A stretch of DNA of 64,000 nt from Roseococcus suduntuyensis (GCF_014196305.1 NZ_JACIDJ010000001.1:1040290-1104289), one strand, 5' to 3'; positions 26,775 through 38,157 are shown, counted from the stretch's first letter. Translations and numbers: made by a program. The notes: generated by a model not told the origin, from the sequence alone.

Positions 26775-28016
26775 TTATTCGGCCGCCAGCTTCGCCCCCT
26801 CAACCATGGCCAGCTTCAGCATCCCGTCCCGCGTCTGCGGCAGCTTGCGGCCCAGGATCTGCTCGGCCACCTGGTTGCGCAGGATCTGCGCCGTGCCGCC
26901 GGCGATGGGGAACATCCGCGCATCGCGCACCGCGCGTTCCATCGGGTTGTCGCGGGAATAGCCGGCCGCGCCCCAGACCTGCAGCGCCATGTTCGTGACC
27001 TCGACGGCGCTGTCGGCGGCCAGGACCTTGGCGCGGGCCGCCATCAGGCGGTCGGGGAAGCCATTGGGCCCGGCGCTGGCCGCCGCCTGCCAGATCAGGG
27101 CGCGGCTGGCCTCCAGCTTGATGGACATGTCCGCCAGCATCCAGCCCAGGCCCTGGAACTCCGCGATGGGCCGGCCGAATTGCTGGCGCTTCTGGGCAAA
27201 GGCCAGGGCATGGTCATAGGCGCCCGCCGCGATGCCGAGTGCGGCCGTCGCCGCGCCCACCCGCTGGCCGTTATAGGCGTCCATCAGCTTGCCGAAGCCG
27301 CGCTTGAAGCCGCCCCCTCCTTTTGCATCGGGCGCGCGCAGCACCATCGAATCGGGCACTTCCAGGTCGCGGAAATGCAGCTCCGCCTCCGGCATGCCGC
27401 AGAGGCCCATGGAGGGGATGCGCCGCGCCACCACCAGGTTCGCGGGGTCGTTCTCGCCATTGCGGACGATCAGGAAGCCGCCGATCCCCTGTTCCTCCCC
27501 ATTCTCGATGGCGCGGGCGAAGATCAGGTGCAGCTTCGACACGCCGCCGCCCGTGATCCAGTGCTTCACCCCGTTGATGATCCAGCGGTCGCCGCGCTTG
27601 ACGGCGGTGGTCGTCATCTCGGAGGCGGCGGAACCGGCCTCGGGCTCGGTGATGCAGATGGCGGGCTTGTCGCCGGCCAGCACGAGTTCGGCCGCGATCT
27701 TCTTCTGCGCCTCGGTGCCATAGGCCATGATGGCGCCGATCGCGCCCATGTTCGCCTCGACGGCGATGCGGCCGCAGACGGCGCAGGCCTTGGCGAATTC
27801 CTCCACCACCAGCACGGCATCCAGGTAGGACCCGCCACGCCCGCCCCATTCGCGCGGGATGGTCAGGCCCATGAAGCCGCCCTCGGTCATGCGGCGGACC
27901 ATCGGCCAGGGATAGTGGGTGCTGCGGTCGGTCTCGGCGGCCTGGGCCGCGGCTTCCTGCGCCATCTCGCGCGCGGCGGCGCGCAGCTTCTCCTGGTCGG
28001 CGTTCAGGCTGAACAT
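26775..28016 (-). CDS. Acyl-CoA dehydrogenase family protein
   Basis: A 413-residue FAD enzyme that oxidises acyl-CoA thioesters at the alpha-beta bond. The substrate/FAD motif is CITEPEAGSAASEM-TT, preceded by a Gly-rich IPREWGGRGGSYLD, and the C-terminal RDARMFPIAGGTAQILRNQVA is the second family signature; a candidate catalytic base is in this last region. The ATG at 28014-28016 (MFSLNADQ) is used. No other beta-oxidation gene lies near, so the acyl substrate is not indicated. Confidence 0.92.
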   Translation of the reverse strand: MFSLNADQEKLRAAAREMAQEAAAQAAETDRSTHYPWPMVRRMTEGGFMGLTIPREWGGRGGSYLDAVLVVEEFAKACAVCGRIAVEANMGAIGAIMAYGTEAQKKIAAELVLAGDKPAICITEPEAGSAASEMTTTAVKRGDRWIINGVKHWITGGGVSKLHLIFARAIENGEEQGIGGFLIVRNGENDPANLVVARRIPSMGLCGMPEAELHFRDLEVPDSMVLRAPDAKGGGGFKRGFGKLMDAYNGQRVGAATAALGIAAGAYDHALAFAQKRQQFGRPIAEFQGLGWMLADMSIKLEASRALIWQAAASAGPNGFPDRLMAARAKVLAADSAVEVTNMALQVWGAAGYSRDNPMERAVRDARMFPIAGGTAQILRNQVAEQILGRKLPQTRDGMLKLAMVEGAKLAAE

Positions 28017-28048
28017 GGCAGTTTCTCCCGCGCCGCGCGCGGGCGGCG

Positions 28049-28711
28049 TCACATGCTGTGCAGCCGCGCCTCGATCGCCTGGCGGGCCGTCGCGTCCAGT
28101 TTGAGGGCCGTGCCCAACTGGTCAAGCCAGGCGCGCTCGGGTTCCGTCATGTCGGCGGCGGCGAAGACGGCGGCGGCATAGACCTGGGCGGCCAGCATGG
28201 GGTCGCGCACGGCGCGGCCCAGCTCCTGCGGGGTGGCGGGGCGATCGAAATCGGCCAGCAGGGCGTCGCGCTCCTGGTCGGTGAAGCCGCCGGCGTTGAG
28301 CTGTTCCAGGATGGCGGCGCGCTCGTCACGGTCCACCACGCCATCGGCCTTGGCGGCGGCGATCATGGCGCGGAGCATCAGCCGGGCCTCGGCGCTTTCG
28401 ACGCGCACTTCGGGCACGGGTTCCGGCCTGGCGGCGGGCGCTGTCTCGGGCACGCGGCGGGCGGGCGCGGCGGGGCGGGGTGGCTCACCGGCCGTGGCGC
28501 GGGTCCTGGCCGGCGCGCGTGGGGCGGGGGCGGGGGCAGCGCCGCCCTTGCCCGCCATGGCCGCGGCCGCCGCGGCGGCCAGCGTGCCCAGCGCGCGGCC
28601 GATCTGCCGCGTCTGCGTCTGGGTCAGTCCGAAGGCGCCGGGGCGCGCGGCACGGCGGCGCGGCGGGGCGGCACCCCGCAACAGCGCCTGCAGCACGCGT
28701 CCGAAATTCAC
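28049..28711 (-). CDS. DUF533 / TerB-like tellurite resistance family protein
   Basis: A 220-residue protein with an N-terminal segment (FGRVLQALLRG), an Ala/Pro-rich linker (about residues 40-105), and a C-terminal TerB-like helical domain (LMLRAMIAAAKADGVVDRDERAAI near 110-135, an acidic metal-binding-like loop). It matches the YebE/DUF533 pattern; function is not established. The start is GTG at 28709-28711, one base after the stop of the Nfu gene, so both are co-transcribed. Confidence 0.8.
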   Translation of the reverse strand: MNFGRVLQALLRGAAPPRRRAARPGAFGLTQTQTRQIGRALGTLAAAAAAAMAGKGGAAPAPAPRAPARTRATAGEPPRPAAPARRVPETAPAARPEPVPEVRVESAEARLMLRAMIAAAKADGVVDRDERAAILEQLNAGGFTDQERDALLADFDRPATPQELGRAVRDPMLAAQVYAAAVFAAADMTEPERAWLDQLGTALKLDATARQAIEARLHSM

Positions 28712-28712
28712 C

Positions 28713-29273
28713 TCAGGCCTCGACCTGTTCCACGGCCAGCACCTCGGGGATGTAGTGGCGCAGCATGTTCTCCACGCCGTGCTTGAGCGTGGCGCGCGAG
28801 GAGGGGCAGCCCGAGCACGCACCCTGCATCTTCAGCTTCACCACACCGTCGCGGAAGCCGCGGAAGACGATGTCGCCGCCATCCCCGGCCACGGCCGGGC
28901 GCACGCGCTGGTCGAGCAGTTCCTTGATCTGCGCCACGGCGTCGGAATCGGCCGGGTCGAAATCTTCGTCCGCGTCCTCGCCCAGGCCGTCCAGCACGGG
29001 CAGGCCGGCCAGCATGTGCTCCATCACCGCGCCCAGGATCTGCGGGCGCAGCGCCTGCCATTCCGTCGCGTCGGTCTTGGTGATGGTGATGAAGTCCGCA
29101 CCCAGGAACACGCGGGCCACGCCGTCCAGCGCGAAGAGACGCGCGGCGAGCGGCGAGCGCGAGGCATCCTCGCCCGCCACGAAATCGGCCGTGCCCGCGC
29201 TGCCCATGACGTCGCGCCCGGGCAGGAACTTCAGCGTGGCGGGGTTGGGGGTGCTTTCGGTCTCGATGAACAT
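28713..29273 (-). CDS. NifU/Nfu-type iron-sulfur scaffold or carrier
   Basis: A 186-residue Fe-S cluster carrier. The N-terminal Nfu_N domain starts MFIETESTPNPATLKFLPG and contains the VFLGADFITITK strand; the C-terminal NifU domain has RPAVAGDGGDIVFRG and the cluster motif C-S-G-C in GACSGCPSSRATLKHGVE. It would deliver [4Fe-4S] clusters to apoproteins. The ATG at 29271-29273 is in the canonical place. The DUF533 gene follows immediately. Confidence 0.95.
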   Translation of the reverse strand: MFIETESTPNPATLKFLPGRDVMGSAGTADFVAGEDASRSPLAARLFALDGVARVFLGADFITITKTDATEWQALRPQILGAVMEHMLAGLPVLDGLGEDADEDFDPADSDAVAQIKELLDQRVRPAVAGDGGDIVFRGFRDGVVKLKMQGACSGCPSSRATLKHGVENMLRHYIPEVLAVEQVEA

Positions 29274-29421
29274 GATGTCCCTGGCGCTCTCTTTCTGGTG
29301 ACGCGGCATGGGCCTCGCGGCCTGCGCGCTGCTTTCCGGACGGATGTTGTCCTGTTTGCGCCCGGATGCAAGCACTCCCTGCATGCCCGGCGGGAATGGC
29401 CGCCCCCGGGTGGCGGTGGGC

Positions 29422-29436
29422 TGGCACGCCGGTTGC
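29422..29436 (+). promoter_or_regulatory. Sigma-54-like -24/-12 promoter
   Basis: TGGCAC, 5-nt spacer, TTGC: all ten core positions match the sigma-54 consensus. It is 33 bp upstream of the Pro-rich gene's ATG and in the right orientation. No enhancer-binding activator gene is in the window, so this remains a sequence-based suggestion. The rest of the 195-bp gap shows nothing else. Confidence 0.5.
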
Positions 29437-29468
29437 GTGGTGCGGCGCGCAGACCGAAAGGCCCCCGC

Positions 29469-30170
29469 ATGACGCAGCCCATCCCCGCCCGCGCGCCCAT
29501 GACCACCCATGGCGCGCAAATCCTGCGCCCCGCCGAGCCGGGGGGGATGTTCCGCGCCCGGCTGGAGCCGCAGATCTTCCGCAACAGCCCGGCGCAAATC
29601 ATTCGCACCACGCCGTCCTGGACCCCGCCGGCGCGGCCGCCCGTGCCGCCCCCGGCGGCACCGCAGGCCCCGGCGCAGGCCGCATCCCCGCCGACACCGG
29701 CGGCGCCCGCCGTGGCGCCGGCCGCCGCGTCCCCGCCTGCGGCCGCGTCTCCGGCCCCAACCGCACCCGCCGCCACGCCGCCTGCGGCCGAACCCCCCGC
29801 CGGCACGGCCGCGCCCGCCGATGGCGGCCCGCCGCTCGGCCCGGACGAATACGCCCCCATCCCCGGCGAGATGACCTTCCGGCAATTTCTCCAGGGGCTG
29901 AACCCGCTGCACCATCTGCCCGGGGTGGGCATGATCTACCGGGCGGTGACGGGGGCGGAGATCCATCCCGTCATGCGCGTGCTGGGCGGCGCGGCCTTCG
30001 GGCCCATCGGCATGATAACGGCGGCGGTGGGGGCGGCCTTCGAAGCCACCCGCCCGATGGAACGGCTCAGCGCCACATGGGCGGGGCGGCCGGACCCGAA
30101 CATGCCCGCGCCCGGCTCGGCCGCCGCGCGCGCCGCCGCGGCCTATGCCCGATTCGGTGAGTCCAGCTAG
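29469..30170 (+). CDS. Hypothetical Pro/Ala-rich protein
   Basis: A 233-residue protein of no recognised family. An N-terminal ~50 residues (GAQILRPAEPGGMFRARLEP) is followed by an 80-residue Pro/Ala-rich segment (about 50-125) and a folded-looking C-terminal part (EMTFRQFLQGLNPLHHLPGVG, then a Gly/Ala-rich hydrophobic stretch GAAFGPIGMITAAVGAAF that could associate with membrane). GAAAGG precedes the ATG. A sigma-54-like promoter lies upstream. The TAG stop abuts a four-copy structured repeat array. The same C-terminal type of segment occurs in some flagellar or secretion-associated proteins, but I cannot assign it. Confidence 0.7.
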   Translation: MTQPIPARAPMTTHGAQILRPAEPGGMFRARLEPQIFRNSPAQIIRTTPSWTPPARPPVPPPAAPQAPAQAASPPTPAAPAVAPAAASPPAAASPAPTAPAATPPAAEPPAGTAAPADGGPPLGPDEYAPIPGEMTFRQFLQGLNPLHHLPGVGMIYRAVTGAEIHPVMRVLGGAAFGPIGMITAAVGAAFEATRPMERLSATWAGRPDPNMPAPGSAAARAAAAYARFGESS

Positions 30171-30367
30171 CGCCTGATCCGCGGAGGCGGCACCCGGAGC
30201 GGTGAATCAGTCGCGGCCAAGCGCCTGATCCGCGGAGGCGGATGCCGGAGCGGTGAATCAGTCGCGGCCAAGCGCCTGATCCGTGGAGGCGGGAGCCGGA
30301 GCGGTGAATCAGTCGCGGCCAAGCGCCTGATCCGCGGAGGCGGGTGCCGGAGCGGTGAATCGGTCGC
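30170..30367 (+). repeat. Structured repeat array, four 45-nt copies (locus 5)
   Basis: Copies at 30170-30214, 30221-30265, 30272-30316 and 30323-30367, exact 51-nt period. Fold: outer CTGAT/ATCAG, lower CCGC/GCGG, GGA/GGA internal loop, upper GGC/GCC, 4-nt loop, TGA. The stems stay constant while the loops differ between copies (GGCA, GGAT, GGGA, GGGT). Copy 3 has a G-T pair in the lower stem and copy 1 a C-C mismatch in the upper. The array fills the gap between the Pro-rich gene and yggS. Confidence 0.92.
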
Positions 30368-30379
30368 TCAAAAACCCAG

Positions 30380-31042
30380 TCAGCCGCGCGCCCCGAAGAT
30401 CGCGCTGCCGACGCGGACATGGGTGGCGCCTTCGGCGATGGCGGCCTCGAAATCCCCGCTCATGCCCATGGAGAGGATGGGCAGGCCCTCCCGCGCGGCC
30501 AGGCCGGCCAGCCAGGCGAAATGCGGGCGCGGGTCGCCCTCGGCGGGGGGGATGCACATCAGGCCGCGCACGGGCAGGTTCCATTCCTCGCGGCAGGCGC
30601 GCAGGAAATCGGCCGCCTCGGCGCGCGGGATGCCGGCCTTCTGCGCCTCCTCGCCCACATTCACCTGCACCAGCACGTCGGGGCGGCGGCCTTCCTTCGC
30701 CATGGCGTCCATCAGCGCGACAGCCAGCTTCGGGCGGTCCAGGCTCTCGATCATGTCGGCGATCCGCACCGCGTCCCGCGCCTTGTTGGTCTGCAGCGCG
30801 CCGATGATGTGCAGGCGCAGCCCGGGATGGGCGGCGCGCAGGGGGGGGAACTTCTCCGCCGCCTCCTGCACCCGATTCTCCCCGAAGAGGAGCTGGCCCG
30901 CCGCCAGCGCCTCCACCACCGCTTCCCCCGGGTGGGTCTTGGAGACGGCGACCAGCGACACGGCATCGGGGCCACGCCCCGCGGCGATGCTGGCTTCGGC
31001 GATTCGGGCCCTGACCTGGGCGAGGCTCTCTGCGATGCTCAT
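30380..31042 (-). CDS. YggS-family PLP homeostasis protein
   Basis: A 220-residue PLP-binding (beta/alpha)8 protein. The PLP Lys is in LVAVSKTHP near residue 35; FGENRVQEAAEK, LHIIGALQTNK, VNVGEEAQKAG and the C-terminal MGMSGDFEAAIAEGATHVRVGSAIFG are family signatures. It buffers PLP and has no known catalytic turnover. The ATG at 31040-31042 is used; the divergent ThiE-like gene starts only 3 bp away. The 3' end abuts a structured repeat array. Confidence 0.95.
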   Translation of the reverse strand: MSIAESLAQVRARIAEASIAAGRGPDAVSLVAVSKTHPGEAVVEALAAGQLLFGENRVQEAAEKFPPLRAAHPGLRLHIIGALQTNKARDAVRIADMIESLDRPKLAVALMDAMAKEGRRPDVLVQVNVGEEAQKAGIPRAEAADFLRACREEWNLPVRGLMCIPPAEGDPRPHFAWLAGLAAREGLPILSMGMSGDFEAAIAEGATHVRVGSAIFGARG

Positions 31043-31045
31043 GGC

Positions 31046-31612
31046 ATGACCTTTATACGGCACGCGCCGCGCCGGGGGCAGCCGCCCGCCAGGCTGCTTC
31101 TGTCCGACCCCGCCCGCCTGCCGGACCCGCGGGCGGCGGCCGCGCGCCTGCCGCCTGGTTCGGGCGTGCTGGCGCGGGATGTGGCGCCGGGCCTTCTGCC
31201 GGGACTGGCGCGGCTGTGCCGGGCGCGGGGGCTCGTGCTGCTGGTATCGGGCGAGGGCAGGGTGGCGTTGCGGCTGCGCGCCGGGCTGCACCTGCCCGAC
31301 CGCCGGCCCGCCCGGCACCTGCTGCCCTTCCTGGCCGCGCGGCGGGCCGGCGCGCCCTGGGCCGCGCTGTCGGTGGCCGCGCATGGGCGGCCGGGGCTGG
31401 CGCGGGGGCGGCGGCTCGCGGCGGATTTCGTGCTGCTCTCACCCGTCTTTCCCACGCGCAGCCACCCGGGCGCGCCATCCCTGGGCGTGTGGCGCTTCGC
31501 CGCCCTGGCCGCGCGGGCCGGGCGGCCGGTGCTGGCGCTGGGCGGCATGACGCGGCGCAACGCGAGGCGGGTGCCGACGGCGGGCTTCGCGGCCATTGAC
31601 GGGCTGGGCTGA
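31046..31612 (+). CDS. Thiamine phosphate synthase/TenI-like protein
   Basis: A 188-residue (beta/alpha)8-like protein. It retains LLSPVFPTRSHPGAPSLG (ThiE/TenI phosphate-binding type) and PVLALGGMTRRNA near the C-terminus, but the N-terminal half is degenerate relative to true ThiE and lacks clear diphosphate-binding residues. TMP-synthase activity is therefore uncertain; it could be a TenI-type paralogue. The ATG at 31046 gives 3 bp to the divergent yggS start; a later start is possible. The next 200 bp to the porin contains no gene. Confidence 0.7.
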   Translation: MTFIRHAPRRGQPPARLLLSDPARLPDPRAAAARLPPGSGVLARDVAPGLLPGLARLCRARGLVLLVSGEGRVALRLRAGLHLPDRRPARHLLPFLAARRAGAPWAALSVAAHGRPGLARGRRLAADFVLLSPVFPTRSHPGAPSLGVWRFAALAARAGRPVLALGGMTRRNARRVPTAGFAAIDGLG

Positions 31613-31675
31613 TGGGGGTGTGTGTTATTCGCGCCACAGTGTCTCGCGGAAGTCGCGCCGGGCGCATTCAGTAGG

Positions 31676-31705
31676 TTGCCCCGGAGTAACCGCCTGAACC
31701 ATAGT
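31676..31705 (+). promoter_or_regulatory. Tentative promoter of the porin gene
   Basis: TTGCCC and CATAGT are separated by 18 bp, giving 4 of 6 matches for each hexamer. A leader of about 100 bp would follow, ending in AAGGAGG. This is the best match in the 200-bp gap, but weak. Confidence 0.3.
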
Positions 31706-31813
31706 CCGCTCGCAGGTGAGGCCGGTACCAAGCGCATGATCTCCGTGGGGGGGCGGCGGGCGGCGGACGAACCAGTGAACCGCCGGGGCAACCTGGCACC
31801 AAGGAGGGATAAT

Positions 31814-33022
31814 ATGCGCAAGCTTCTGCTTGGCACGACCGCTGTGGTCGGTGCCGCGCTGCTGAGCACGGGTGCGTCGGCTCAGGAAGCCCCGACCGTG
31901 CGTATCGGCGGCTACATGGACTTCTCCTACACGTTCCTGAGCGACACCGCGGACCGTGGGACGCAGACCTTCAGCCCGACGGCGCGCCGTCCGCGCACCT
32001 CCGACTTCCGCTCCGACATGGAAGTCCACGTGCTGGTCAGCGGCAAGACGGCCGGCGGCATCACCTACGGTGCGCGCATCGAGTTCCAGAACGACAACAT
32101 CCCGGGCTCGGGCCAGACCGCCGTCGACACCGACGAGACCTGGCTGTTCGTCAGCTCGCCCACGCTCGGCACGGTTCGCTTCGGTGACACCGACGCCGCC
32201 GCGTTCGTGATGCAGGTGCGTCCGCCCCGCTACCCCGCCTTCTACCGTCCGTCGTGGTACGTGGCGCGTCCGGGTGGCTTCAACTACGTGAACTCGGGCC
32301 TCACCGACGGCTCCGACATCACGAAGATCACCTACATGTCGCCGCAGTTCGCCGGCTTTGACTTCGGCGTGTCCTACGCGGTCAACGGCAACGAAGGCCC
32401 CCGCAACAACAACGGCACGACGACGGGTCTGATCGACCGCGACCGTCAGGGCCGCCAGAACGAGATCACGGCCGCGATCCGCTACCGTGGCAACTTCTCG
32501 GGCGTGGGCGTCGCCGCCGGCTTCGCGATGACGCATGCCGAGTCCGGTGCGAACCAGCGCGCCGCCGCGAGCCTGGTCAACGCCGGTGCCCGCAACACGA
32601 TCACCTCCTACGGCGCGGGTCTGACGGCCAGCTTCCAGGGCTTCACCTTCGGTGGTGAGTACGTGTTCGGTAACTACCGTGGCGCCTCGGTCGGCACCGC
32701 GCCGACCGCGCGTGGTGCGGACATGAGCTGGCACTACCTGCTGGGCGCGTCCTACACCTTCAGCCCGGTGACCATCACGGCGAACTTCGGCCAGGGCTTC
32801 CAGGACGGCCGCCGTCCGACCGCCGCGGCCACCGTGCGTGACATGCGCCACACCCATGTCGGCGTGGGCGCCAGCTACACGATCGCCCCGGGCCTGCTGG
32901 GCTACATCAGCTACGAGTACCAGCGCTTCCGCGGCTGGCCCGGCAGCAGCGTCGGCAGCGTGGCCGCCGGCGGCAACCGGACCATGCAGGCTCTGACGGT
33001 CGGCACCACCCTCTCGTTCTGA
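31814..33022 (+). CDS. Gram-negative porin
   Basis: A 402-residue outer-membrane beta-barrel: signal peptide residues 1-23 (ending TGASA), then an 'APTVRIGGYMDF' first strand, alternating aromatic/Gly strands, and a C-terminal strand ending in Phe (VGTTLSF), as required for BAM insertion. It resembles the general 16-strand porins of Acetobacteraceae. AAGGAGG at 31801-31807 is a consensus Shine-Dalgarno. Codon use shifts toward CGT and GGT relative to neighbours, as expected for a highly expressed gene. A strong terminator follows. Confidence 0.93.
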   Translation: MRKLLLGTTAVVGAALLSTGASAQEAPTVRIGGYMDFSYTFLSDTADRGTQTFSPTARRPRTSDFRSDMEVHVLVSGKTAGGITYGARIEFQNDNIPGSGQTAVDTDETWLFVSSPTLGTVRFGDTDAAAFVMQVRPPRYPAFYRPSWYVARPGGFNYVNSGLTDGSDITKITYMSPQFAGFDFGVSYAVNGNEGPRNNNGTTTGLIDRDRQGRQNEITAAIRYRGNFSGVGVAAGFAMTHAESGANQRAAASLVNAGARNTITSYGAGLTASFQGFTFGGEYVFGNYRGASVGTAPTARGADMSWHYLLGASYTFSPVTITANFGQGFQDGRRPTAAATVRDMRHTHVGVGASYTIAPGLLGYISYEYQRFRGWPGSSVGSVAAGGNRTMQALTVGTTLSF

Positions 33023-33061
33023 TCCTTCGGGACAAGAACGGGCCGGTTGGTCCAGCAAAGG

Positions 33062-33090
33062 GGGCGGCGGGGAAACCCGCCGCCCTTTCT
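33062..33090 (+). terminator. Intrinsic terminator of the porin gene
   Basis: A perfect 10-bp stem (GGGCGGCGGG with CCCGCCGCCC, loop GAAA) is followed by TTTCTGTTTT. It lies 40 bp after the porin stop. Confidence 0.93.
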
Positions 33091-33206
33091 GTTTTGCGGG
33101 CTTTCGCGTGGGTTCCCTTTTGCGCGCTTTCGCGAGACGCCCCATGGACGGCGGCCGCTGCCCTGCCCTACAAGGCCGCGTGATGATCACCACGAGGACC
33201 CGCGCC

Positions 33207-33779
33207 ATGACGTCGCAGCCCCAGATTCCGAGCGCCCCGAGCCCGGCCGGCGCGCGCCTCCTCGCCGCCTTTACCGCGCTCGCCCTCCTGGCGGGCTGCG
33301 GCGCCGGCCAGCTCCGCACGCCCGGCGATGACGAGTACAACGTCTCCAACCGCCGCGACGAGGCGCTGCGCCTTTCGGGCTCCGCCTCCGATGGCATCCT
33401 GATCTTCGGCACCGATCGCACGCGCCGTGGTGGCGCCGATGCCGGCGGCGGGCCGGGGCTGGGCGTGAACGCCTTCCTCTGGCGCGCCACGCTGGACACG
33501 CTGTCCTTCATGCCGCTGGTCAGCGCCGACCCCTTCGGCGGCGTCATCATCACCGACTGGTATTCGCCCCCGCAGGCGAGCGGCGAGCGCTTCAAGGCCA
33601 CCGCCTATGTGCTTGGTCGCCAGCTCCGCTCCGACGGGGTGCGGGTGCAGGTGTTCCGCCAGGTGCAGCAGGGCGGGCAGTGGCTGGACGTGCCCACCGC
33701 TTCCAGCACCAACACCGAGATGGAAGACCGCGTGCTGACCCGCGCGCGTGAGCTTCGGGTGATGTCGGCGGGGCGCTAA
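33207..33779 (+). CDS. DUF3576 lipoprotein
   Basis: A 190-residue protein with a lipoprotein signal peptide (LALLAGC, Cys31). Motifs FLWRATLDTLSFMPLVSADPFGGVIITDWYSPP match the alphaproteobacterial DUF3576 family of unknown function. The ATG at 33207 has GAGGA 8 nt upstream and is preferred over the ATG at 33183. It is probably anchored in the outer membrane facing the periplasm. Confidence 0.88.
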   Translation: MTSQPQIPSAPSPAGARLLAAFTALALLAGCGAGQLRTPGDDEYNVSNRRDEALRLSGSASDGILIFGTDRTRRGGADAGGGPGLGVNAFLWRATLDTLSFMPLVSADPFGGVIITDWYSPPQASGERFKATAYVLGRQLRSDGVRVQVFRQVQQGGQWLDVPTASSTNTEMEDRVLTRARELRVMSAGR

Positions 33780-33790
33780 AGCCTCAGGCG

Positions 33791-34897
33791 CTAGCCTCCG
33801 CCGCAGCTTCTCCGCCGCAGCCCGCGCGGTGCGGCCGGTTCCGGCGCGCGCAGCAGCGTCAGCACGCAGGCGCCATAGTCGCGGGTGAAGCGCCAGTCGC
33901 GCGCGCCGGAATGGCCGCGCGCCGGGCCATTGGGAAACAGCGCCAGGGTGGGCGCCGCCCGCCGCGCCGCCAGCCCCGCCACCGCCTGGGCCCGCGCGCC
34001 CGGGTCCGGGTCGAACTCATCGCCCTCGAAGGTGATGACCAGCAGCCGCGCGGGCGAGGCGGCCATCCCGGCCAGCAGCCGCTGGAAATCGGCCAGGGCA
34101 TCGGCGCGGGTCTCGTTCTCCTCCACCTCTCCATGCGCGGCGGGGGCGGCGGCGATTACGGCGTCCACCAGTTCGGGCCGTTCGGCCGCGGCCATCAGGG
34201 CCTGCCAGGCCCCGCGCGATTCGCCCCCCAGCACCACCTGGCGGTAGCCCTGGGCACGCAAGGCGGGCAGGCCGCGCACCAGGCGCGGCTGGGAGATGAA
34301 CAGCGCGTCGTCGCCGGGGTGGCGGTCGAAGCGCAGGATGTCGAAGCCGGCCTCGTTCAGCGCGGTGACGAAGCCGGGCAGGGGCTTGCCACGGAAATCC
34401 TCGTCCGGCCCGCCATAGCCGTGGCCCCAGACCAGCACGCCCGCGGCCTCGGCCGGGCCGCGATGGCGGTGGAAGGGGCTGCGCTGGAAAGGGCCCAGGC
34501 CGCCGCGCTCCACCCGGATGGTGCCGCCATCGCGCAGCGCGCCATCGGTGGCGAGCAGCTGGCAGGACTGGTCTGGGGCGCTACGCATCTGGCGCAGGCG
34601 GCGGGTGCAGGAGTCCAGCGCCTCGGCTTCGGCCTCCGACGGCGTGGCGTGGCCCGAGGACATGGCCCAGACCGCCCGCCCATCCGCCCCCTGCGCGAAG
34701 GCGAAGGCCGCGTGCGGCACGGCGCCGCGATAATGCTGGGTGAAGCCGATGGCGAGGCTGGCGGTCGGCAGCCCGCCCCGCAGGATGCTCCCGGCCGAGA
34801 AGACGCGCTGGTGCGCCGCCTCCTCGTCGGCCCAGGCGGGCGCGCTCGCGGGCAGGGCCAGCAGCAGACCGAACAGGAGCGGGAGGACGGCGCGCAC
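33791..34897 (-). CDS. Secreted alpha/beta hydrolase fold protein
   Basis: A 368-residue protein with a signal peptide (LPLLFGLLLALPASAPAWA) followed by a DUF4189-like segment (AAFAFAQGADGRAVWAMSSG, with a pair of Cys) and an alpha/beta-hydrolase domain: oxyanion loop VWGHGYGGPDEDFRG, nucleophile elbow LGGESRGAW with the catalytic Ser, and later Asp (EGDEFDPD) and His (GHSG). The start is uncertain; GTG at 34895-34897 puts the signal peptide first, while the frame opens at 34942. The enzyme's substrate is unknown. It is divergent from leuS. Confidence 0.75.
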   Translation of the reverse strand: MRAVLPLLFGLLLALPASAPAWADEEAAHQRVFSAGSILRGGLPTASLAIGFTQHYRGAVPHAAFAFAQGADGRAVWAMSSGHATPSEAEAEALDSCTRRLRQMRSAPDQSCQLLATDGALRDGGTIRVERGGLGPFQRSPFHRHRGPAEAAGVLVWGHGYGGPDEDFRGKPLPGFVTALNEAGFDILRFDRHPGDDALFISQPRLVRGLPALRAQGYRQVVLGGESRGAWQALMAAAERPELVDAVIAAAPAAHGEVEENETRADALADFQRLLAGMAASPARLLVITFEGDEFDPDPGARAQAVAGLAARRAAPTLALFPNGPARGHSGARDWRFTRDYGACVLTLLRAPEPAAPRGLRRRSCGGG

Positions 34898-34976
34898 GGG
34901 ATGACAGGTTGGGCAAAGCCACGGCCGATGCAAGCGCCACATTTCCGCGCCGCGCGTTCTGCTTTATGGAAGCTCC

Positions 34977-37599
<2,623 letters not shown>

Positions 37600-37610
<11 letters not shown>

Positions 37611-38154
37611 GCGCAACATCCTGGCGCAAGGGGTCATCCTTGGGGGCGCCACCTTGCTCGCCGGCTGCGGCTTCCGGCCGCTCTACGGCCCCGACGGCGC
37701 GCGTGGCGGCGGCGATGATTTCCGTGGCGAACCGCGCCTCGTGCAGGAAATGGCCGCGGTGCGCGTGGCCAATATTCCGGAGCGCGGCGGCCAACTGCTC
37801 CGGCGCATGCTGGAGCGACGCTTCGAATCCCTCAGCCCCGGCACCGCCGCGCGCTACCAGTTGCAGACGAGCTTCGGCGTGACGACCGAGGCGCTGGGCT
37901 TCCTGCGCGATGGCAACACCAGCCGCGTGCGCGTCATCGGCAGCGCGCCCTGGACGCTGACCGATGGCGGCACGCCGCCCACCGTGCTGGGCCGCGGCCT
38001 CGCGCGGACGATCGATTCCTACAACATCCCCACGCTGCAGTTCTTCGCCGCCGACATGTCGCGCGAGGACACCGAGCGCCGCATGATCGAGGAGCTGGGC
38101 GACCGCATCGTGCTGGGCGTCGCCGCCGCGCTGCGCCGGCGCCTGCAGGCCTGA
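37600..38154 (+). CDS. lptE: LPS-assembly lipoprotein LptE
   Basis: A 184-residue outer-membrane lipoprotein that plugs the LptD translocon. Signal peptide with lipobox LLAGC (Cys23) followed by the hallmark GFRPLYG; the rest is the usual alpha/beta LptE fold without other fixed motifs. The start is a TTG overlapping the leuS 3' end by 11 bp; no in-frame ATG precedes the signal peptide. It is followed 3 bp later by holA. Confidence 0.9.
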
Positions 38155-38157
38155 GGC

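Noticed and set aside
28197..29468. Long open frame continuous with the Pro-rich gene from 28197.
   Set aside because: It is antisense to the DUF533 and Nfu genes; the supported part starts at 29469 after GAAAGG.
31046..31612. TPP riboswitch for the ThiE-like gene.
   Set aside because: Only 3 bp separate it from the divergent yggS start, leaving no leader to hold one.
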